Assembly: GCA_020002185.1 (NCBI GenBank)
Contig: CM034541.1
Location: 34,595,852-34,659,851, forward strand
DNA: 64,000 nucleotides
From: Paraescarpia echinospica
Taxonomy: Eukaryota; Annelida; Polychaeta; Sabellida; Siboglinidae
Direction: 5' to 3'
Part shown: positions 57,741 through 64,000 of the stretch, piece by piece
How the letters are laid out: every line of letters starts with the position of its first letter
Position numbering within the stretch: position 1 is the stretch's first letter
Made by a program: the position numbers and the translations under genes
Notes under the pieces: model-generated
Databases searched by the model: none
What the model was told of the DNA's origin: nothing
The model's input: the letters and a program-made list of their open reading frames with translations, nothing else

Positions 57741-60735
57741 CTATTGTTTCCTTTGTAGGTGTATAGTTACTGTTTCCTTTGTAGGTGTGTAGTTATTGTT
57801 TCCTTTGTAGGTGTATAGTTACTGTTTCCTTTGTAGGTATATAGTTACTGTTTCCATTGTAGTTATATAGTTACTGTTTCCTTTGTAGGTGTATAGTTAC
57901 TCATTCCTTTATAGGTGTATAGTTACTGTTTCCTTTGTAGGTGTATAGTTACTCATTCCTTTATAGGTGTATAGTTACTGTTTCCTTTGTAGGTGTATAG
58001 TTACTGTTTCCTTTGTAGATGTTTTGTTACTGTTTCCTTTGTAGGTGTATAGTTACTCATTCCTTTATAGGTGTATAGTTACTGTTTCCTTTGTAGGTGT
58101 ATAGTTACTGTTTCCTTTGTAGGTGTACAGTTACTGTTTCCTTTGTAGGTATATAGTTACTGTTTCCTTTGTAGTTATATAGTTACTGTTTCCTTTGTAG
58201 GTGTATAGTTACTCATTCCTTTATAGGTGTATAGTTACTGTTTCCTTTGTAGGTGTATAGTTACTCATTCCTTTATAGGTGTATAGTTACTGTTTCCTTT
58301 GTAGGTGTATAGTTACTGTTTCCTTTGTAGATGTTTTGTTACTGTTTCCTTTGTAGGTGTATAGTTACTCATTCCTTTATAGGTGTATAGTTACTGTTTC
58401 CTTTGTAGGTGTGTAGTTACTGTTTCCTTTGTATGTGTATAGTTACTGTTTCCTTTGTAGGTGTACAGTTACTGTTTCCTTTGTAGGTGTATAGTTACTG
58501 TTTCCTTTGTAGGTGTACAGTTACTGTTTCCTTTGTAGGTGTATAGTTACTGTTTCCTTTGTAGGTGTACAGTTACTGTTTCCTTTGTAGGTGTGTAGTT
58601 ACTGTTTCCTTTGTAGGTGTGTAGTTACTGTTTCCTTTGTAGGTGTACAGTTACTGTTTCCTTTGTAGGTGTGTAGTTACTGTTTCCTTTGTATGTGTAT
58701 AGTTACTGTTTCCTTTGTAGGTGTGTAGTTACTCTTTCCTTTGTAGGTGTATAGTTACTGTTTCCTTTGTAGGTGTGTAGTTACTCTTTCCTTTGTAGGT
58801 GTATAGTTACTGTTTCCTTTGTAGGTGTGTAGTTACTCTTTCCTTTGTAGGTGTATAGTTACTGTTTCTTTTGTAGGTGTGTAGTTACTCTTTCCTTTGT
58901 AGGTGTATAGTTACTGTTTCCTTTGTAGGTGTACAGTTACTGTTTCCTTTGTAGGTGTGTAGTTACTGTTTCCTTTGTATGTGTATAGTTACTGTTTCCT
59001 TTGTAGGTGTACAGTTACTGTTTCCTTTGTAGGTGTATAGTTACTGTTTCCTTTGTAGGTGTACAGTTACTGTTTCCTTTGTAGGTGTATAGTTACTGTT
59101 TCCTTTGTAGGTGTGTAGATACTGTTTCCTTTGTAGGTGTATAGTTACTGTTTCCTTTGTAGGTGTGTAGTTACTCTTTCCTTTGTAGGTGTATAGTTAC
59201 TGTTTCCTTTGTAGGTGTACAGTTACTGTTTCCTTTGTAGGTGTACAGTTACTGTTTCCTTTGTAGGTGTATAGTTACTGTTTCCTTTGTAGGTGTACAG
59301 TTACTGTTTCCTTTGTAGGTGTATAGTTACTGTTTCCTTTGTAGGTGTGTAGTTACTCTTTCCTTTGTAGGTGTATAGTTACTGTTTCCTTTGTAGGTGT
59401 GTAGTTACTCTTTCCTTTGTAGGTGTATAGTTACTGTTTCCTTTGTAGGTGTACAGTTACTGTTTCCTTTGTAGGTGTGTAGTTACTGTTTCCTTTGTAT
59501 GTGTATAGTTACTGTTTCCTTTGTAGGTGTACAGTTACTGTTTCCTTTGTAGGTGTATAGTTACTGTTTCCTTTGTAGGTGTATAGTTACTGTTTCCTTT
59601 GTAGGTGTGTAGTTACTGTTTCCTTTGTATGTGTATAGTTACTGTTTCCTTTGTAGGTGTATAGTTACTGTTTCCTTTGTAGGTGTATAGTTACTGTTTC
59701 CTTTGTATGTGTATAGTTACTGTTTCCTTTGTAGGTGTACAGTTACTGTTTCCTTTGTAGGTGTATAGTTACTGTTTCCTTTGTAGGTGTATAGTTACTG
59801 TTTCCTTTGTAGGTGTACAGTTACTGTTTCCTTTGTAGGTGTGTAGTTACTGTTTCCTTTGTAGGTGTGTAGTTACTGTTTCCTTTGTAGGTGTACAGTT
59901 ACTGTTTCCTTTGTAGGTGTGTAGTTACTGTTTCCTTTGTAGGTGTACAGTTACTGTTTCCTTTGTAGGTGTGTAGTTACTGTTTCCTTTGTATGTGTAT
60001 AGTTACTGTTTCCTTTGTAGGTGTACAGTTACTGTTTCCTTTGTAGGTGTGTAGTTACTGTTTCCTTTGTATGTGTATAGTTACTGTTTCCTTTGTAGGT
60101 GTGTAGTTACTGTTTCCTTTGTAGGTGTGTAGTTACTGTTTCCTTTGTAGGTGTATAGTTACTGTTTCCTTTGTAGGTGTACAGTTACTGTTTCCTTTGT
60201 AGGTGTATAGTTACTGTTTCCTTTGTAGGTGTACAGTTACTGTTTCCTTTGTAGGTGTATAGTTACTGTTTCCTTTGTAGGTGTACAGTTACTGTTTCCT
60301 TTGTAGGTGTGTAGTTACTGTTTCCTTTGTAGGTGTGTAGTTACTGTTTCCTTTGTAGGTGTACAGTTACTGTTTCCTTTGTAGGTGTGTAGTTACTGTT
60401 TCCTTTGTAGGTGTATAGTTACTGTTTCCTTTGTAGGTGTGTAGTTACTGTTTCCTTTGTAGGTGTATAGTTACTGTTTCCTTTGTAGGTGTACATTTAC
60501 TGTTTCCTTTGTAGGTGTGTAGTTACTGTTTCCTTTGTAGGTGTGTAGTTACTGTTTCCTTTGTAGGTGTACAGTTACTGTTTCCTTTGTCGGTGTGTAG
60601 TTACTGTTTCCTTTGTAGGTGTATAGTTACTGTTTCCTTTGTAGGTGTATAGTTACTGTTTCCTTTGTAGGTGTATAGTTACTGTTTCCTTTGTAGGTGT
60701 GTAGTTACTCTTTCCTTTGTAGGTGTATAGTTAGT
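57741..60735 (+). repeat. E minisatellite (26-bp unit), plus strand, longest array
   Basis: About 115 units. The first 2.3 kb match 11,358-13,656 unit by unit, including rare variants. The rest continues past the point where the first copy meets the gap and ends in TGTGTGTGTGTGTTTAGTGC. Confidence 0.96.
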
Positions 60736-60859
60736 GTGTTATTTGTGTGTGTGTGTTTAGTGCTTCCTTAGACATGTGACATTGATGTTTGCATTTCGTG
60801 GTTCGTTTGAATTTGTCTATTGGTGTTTTGTTAGCGAGGATTGTCTTTGCGGCAGGCAA

Positions 60860-61325
60860 GATTATCAGCTTATGTCCTCCCTCCATACGACAGCTGTACA
60901 AGATTATCAGCTTATCTCCTCCCTTCATAGAACAGCTGTATAAGATTATCGTCTTATCTCCTCCCTCCATAGGACAGCTGTACAAGATTATCGGCTTATC
61001 TCCTCCCTCCATAGGAAAGTTGTACAAGATTATCGACTTATCTCCTCCCTCCGCAGAACTGCTGTATAAGATTATCGGCTTATCTCCTCCCTCCATATGA
61101 CAGCTGTACAATATTATTGGCTTATCTCCTCCCTCCGTAGGACAGCTGTACAAGATTATCGACTTATCTTCTCCCTCCGTAGGACTGCTGTATAAGATTA
61201 TCGGTTTATCTCCTCCCTCCATAGAACAGCTGTACAAGATTATCGGCTTATCTCCTCCCTCCATAGAACAGCTGTACAAGATTATTGACTGATCTCCTCT
61301 GTCCATAGGACAGCTGTACAAGGAG
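60860..61325 (+). repeat. F minisatellite, 42-bp unit
   Basis: About eleven units of GACAGCTGTACAAGATTATC followed by GGCTTATCTCCTCCCTCCAT and AG. The 207-codon minus-strand frame (MEGGDKPIILY repeats) results from a 14-codon unit. Found only here among the copies in this window. Confidence 0.94.
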
Positions 61326-61545
61326 CGAACCCTACAGAAAGCAATAACAATCACGAATTATGAATCTCACCCTACGAATTACTTCAGCGCATTATATACG
61401 CAAGAACAGAAAGATATAAAAGAACATTTCTACATAATACCATTTCCCTATACAACAGTCAATGAGCCGATTATCTTGCCTTTGTCGAACCTTGCCTTTA
61501 CCGATCATTCGTTCAGTCGTCACTCCCGTCCCTCATATTCCATTC
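61326..61545 (+). repeat. F/G spacer
   Basis: Single-copy module sequence (GAACATTTCTACATAATACC, CGTCACTCCCGTCCCTCATA) whose reverse complement is at about 42,400-42,600. No gene. Confidence 0.8.
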
Positions 61546-62543
61546 ATCCACCCACCACTTGCCCGCCTACGTCATCATTCTCATCCACCCACCCACCACT
61601 TGCCCGCCTACGTTATCATTCTCATCCACCCACCCACCACTTACCCGCCTACGTCATCATTCTCATCCACCCACCCACCACTTGCCCGCCTACGTCATCA
61701 TTCTCATCCACCCACCCACCACTTGCCCGCCTACGTCATCACTCTCATCCACCCACCCACCACTTACCCGCCAACGTCATCATTCTCATCCACCCACCCA
61801 CCACTTGCCCGCCTACGTCATCATTCTCATCCACCCACCCACCACTTACCCGCCTACATCATCATTCTCATCCACCCACCCACCACTTGCCCGCCAACGT
61901 CATCATTCTCATCCACCCACCCACCACTTGCCCGCCAATGTCATCATTCTCATCCACCCACCCACCACTTACCCGCCTACGTCATCATTCTCATCCACCC
62001 ACCCACCACTTGCCCGCCTACGTCATCATTCTCATCCACCCACCCACCACTTGCCCGCCTACGTCATCATTCTCATCCACCCACCCACCACTTGCCCGCC
62101 TACGTCATCATTCTCATCCACCCACCCACCACTTGCCCGCCTACGTCATCATTCTCATCCACCCACCACCACTTGCCCGCCTACATCATGCCCGCCAACG
62201 TCATCATTCTCATCCACCCACCCACCACTTGCCCGCCTACGTTATCATTCTCATCCACCCACCCACCACTTGCCCGCCTACGTCATCATTCTCATCCACC
62301 CACCCACCACTTGCCCGCCAACGTTATCATTCTCATCCACCCACCCACCACTTGCCCGCCTACGTCATCATTCTCATCCACCCACCCACCACTTGCCCGC
62401 CAACGTCATCATTCTCTTCCACCCACCCACCACTTGCCCGCCTACGTCATCACTCTCATCCACCCACCCACCACTAGCCCGCCTACGTCATCATTCTCAT
62501 CCACCCACCCACCACTAGCCCGCCTACGTCATCATTCTCATCC
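61546..62543 (+). repeat. G minisatellite, 41-bp unit
   Basis: About 24 units of ATTCTCATCCACCCACCCAC, CACTTGCCCGCCTACGTCAT, C. Each unit carries a CRE-like half site (ACGTCA) at the same place. Since 41 is not a multiple of three, all three plus frames cycle through the same 41-residue pattern and remain open (up to 386 codons). Confidence 0.96.
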
Positions 62544-63310
62544 ATGTTATGTTATGTTAGGTTGTGTTAGGTTGTGTTATATGTTATGTTATGATGTGGT
62601 GTGTTATGTTGTGTTATGTTAGATTGTGTTATATGTTATGTTACGTTACGTTACGTTACGTTACGTTGTGTTGTGTTGTGTTATGTTATATTGTGTTGTG
62701 TTGTGTTGTATTGTGTTAAGTGGTGTTATGTTATGTTATGTTATGTGTTATGTTACGTTACGTTACGTTACGTTGTGTTGTGTTGTGTTATGTTATATTG
62801 TGTTGTGTTGTGTTGTATTGTGTTGTGTTAAGTGGTGTTATGTTATGTTATATGTTATGTTACGTTACGTTACGTTACGTTACGTTACGTTGTGTTGTGT
62901 TGTGTTATGTTATATTGTGTTGTGTTGTGTTGTATTGTGTTGTGTTAAGTGGTGTTATGTTATGTTATATGTTATGTTACGTTACGTTACGTTACGTTGT
63001 GTTGTGTTATGTTATATTGTGTTGTGTTGTGTTGTATTGTGTTGTGTTAAGTGGTGTTATGTTATGTTATGTTACGTTACGTTACGTTACGTTACGTTGT
63101 GTTGTGTTGTGTTATGTTATATTGTGTTGTGTTGTGTTGTATTGTGTTGTGTTAAGTGGTGTTATGTTATGTTATATGTTATGTTACGTTACGTTACGTT
63201 ACGTTACGTTACGTTACGTTACGTTGTGTTGTGTTGTGTTATGTTATATTGTGTTGTGTTGTGTTGTATTGTGTTGTGTTAAGTGGTGTTATGTTATGTT
63301 ATGTGTTATC
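62544..63310 (+). repeat. H array: GTTAC/GTTGT/GTTAT pentamers with higher-order units
   Basis: Pentamers are organised in blocks of roughly 100-126 bp, each with a (GTTAC)n run, GTTGTGTTGTGTTATGTTAT and TTAAGTGGTGTTATGTTATG (starts near 62,715, 62,828, 62,947, 63,046, 63,154 and 63,280). It is complementary to 40,331-42,330. Confidence 0.94.
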
Positions 63311-63755
63311 TGGATATGTAATGATTCGTTTCTATCTGTGTACTTAATATTTCCCTATTCTATATATAATATTGCGTCATTTTGTCCGTTCGTATGGCCG
63401 TGTGCACCGACCATAGCATAGCTTCAGAAAGCGGCCCACAGTATTGTCCACAATTGTACAGCGGAACAGATATCACTTGCTAGGTAAATTTATCAACATA
63501 TGCCGGCTGCTGGCTGCCAATGACCAGGCTGAGGTCAGTGAACCGCTGACCGCGTGGCCTGACTGACCCTTGACGTCGACGAAGGGTTTGAGTCACGCCT
63601 CAAAAGTGGGTTGTGTTTATTGACTTGACTACTGCCTATGATACTGTGACATCACTAAGCCAAGATGTGGCTCAGTGGCGTAGTGACCCGAGAGCAGGGG
63701 GTGCACTCGCACCCGGGTGCAAGGTCTGGGGGGCGCTGAATCGACGGTCAACTTA
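63311..63755 (+). repeat. I flank, plus copy
   Basis: Starts TATCTGGATATGTAATGATT as in the H array at 41,083, then matches the reverse complement of 24,476-24,840. No gene. Confidence 0.82.
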
Positions 63756-63965
63756 CATATGCAATTCTGCTCTTCCGTGTTGACAACCACAATTACGTTC
63801 TTCCGTGTTGACAACCACAATTTGGCTCTTCCGTGTTGACAACCACAATTCTGTTCTTCCTTGTTGACAACCACAATTCTGCTCTTCCGTGTTGACAACC
63901 ACAATTCTGTTCTTCCGTGTTGACAACCACAATTCTGCTCTTCCGTGTTGACAACCACAATTTGA
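63756..63965 (+). repeat. I minisatellite, 28-bp unit, plus copy
   Basis: About seven units of TTGACAACCACAATTCTGCT followed by CTTCCGTG; complement of 24,284-24,475. The last 35 bases of the window match the sequence at 24,258-24,292, so J would be expected next. Confidence 0.94.
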
Positions 63966-64000
63966 ACATGGCTGTTGTTCAACTTACCAGTCAGGAATCA

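Noticed and set aside
61462..62622. 386-codon proline/histidine-rich frame in the 41-bp array
   Set aside because: The three forward frames give the same cyclic peptide and all are open. No start context and no conservation beyond the DNA repeat.
62640..62670. Telomere-like reading of the GTTAC/GTTGT repeats
   Set aside because: The pentamer is not TTAGGG or another known animal telomere unit, and the array is embedded between other modules.

Overview
This is a gene-poor window from an animal nuclear genome, most likely a marine invertebrate; I cannot name the species. The evidence is animal-type LINE families (CR1 with an esterase ORF1, L2, a relative of RTE or Nimb, and an I/RTE-like element with a C-terminal zinc knuckle), long-TIR DNA transposons, one transposon gene that still shows two spliceosomal introns, and a dense load of minisatellites. 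I see no intact host gene, rRNA or tRNA. Every long open frame belongs to a transposable element or to a tandem repeat whose unit stays open by arithmetic. Two assembly gaps of exactly 1,000 N are present.

Most of the window is built from one large modular repeat that occurs in several copies on both strands. Read in one direction its order is T (about 1.8 kb, unique) - A (57-bp minisatellite) - B (about 1 kb, often carrying a MITE) - C (21-bp minisatellite) - D (0.6-1.7 kb) - E (26-bp minisatellite) - F (42 bp) - G (41 bp) - H (pentamer-based) - I (28 bp plus flank) - J (60 bp). Plus-strand pieces lie at 2,538-13,656 (T end to E) and 57,741-64,000 (E to I). Minus-strand pieces lie at 22,815-38,520 (J,I,E,D,C,B,D,C,B,A,T) and 40,331-50,437 (H,G,E,D,C,B,A,T). 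Individual modules are missing in some copies, but the order is kept.

This scaffold is riddled with insertions. CR1 copies lie at 1-2,535, 8,556-11,357, 14,657-14,861 and 56,320-57,740; an L2 at 5,326-7,174; RTE-like elements at 30,723-32,905, 38,521-40,330 and 50,438-55,319. The last of these is split by an almost complete second LINE at 51,098-55,057 with a 9-bp target-site duplication. Between the repeat pieces, 15,282-22,522 is a nest of three TIR elements. The outer one holds an OTU-protease remnant on the minus strand. The middle one (16,406-19,694, about 280-bp TIRs) holds a decayed gene of a large uncharacterised invertebrate protein family (a 'GCDTTS' block and a C-terminal cysteine cluster). 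The inner one is a 1.1-kb MITE-like element.

The 3.7 kb before the first gap (about 9,936-13,656) are almost the same as the 3.7 kb after the second gap (56,320-about 60,041), including array variants in the same order. This looks like one locus placed twice. Merging the two would give one plus-strand modular repeat running B-C-D-E-F-G-H-I in the same order as the minus-strand copies.
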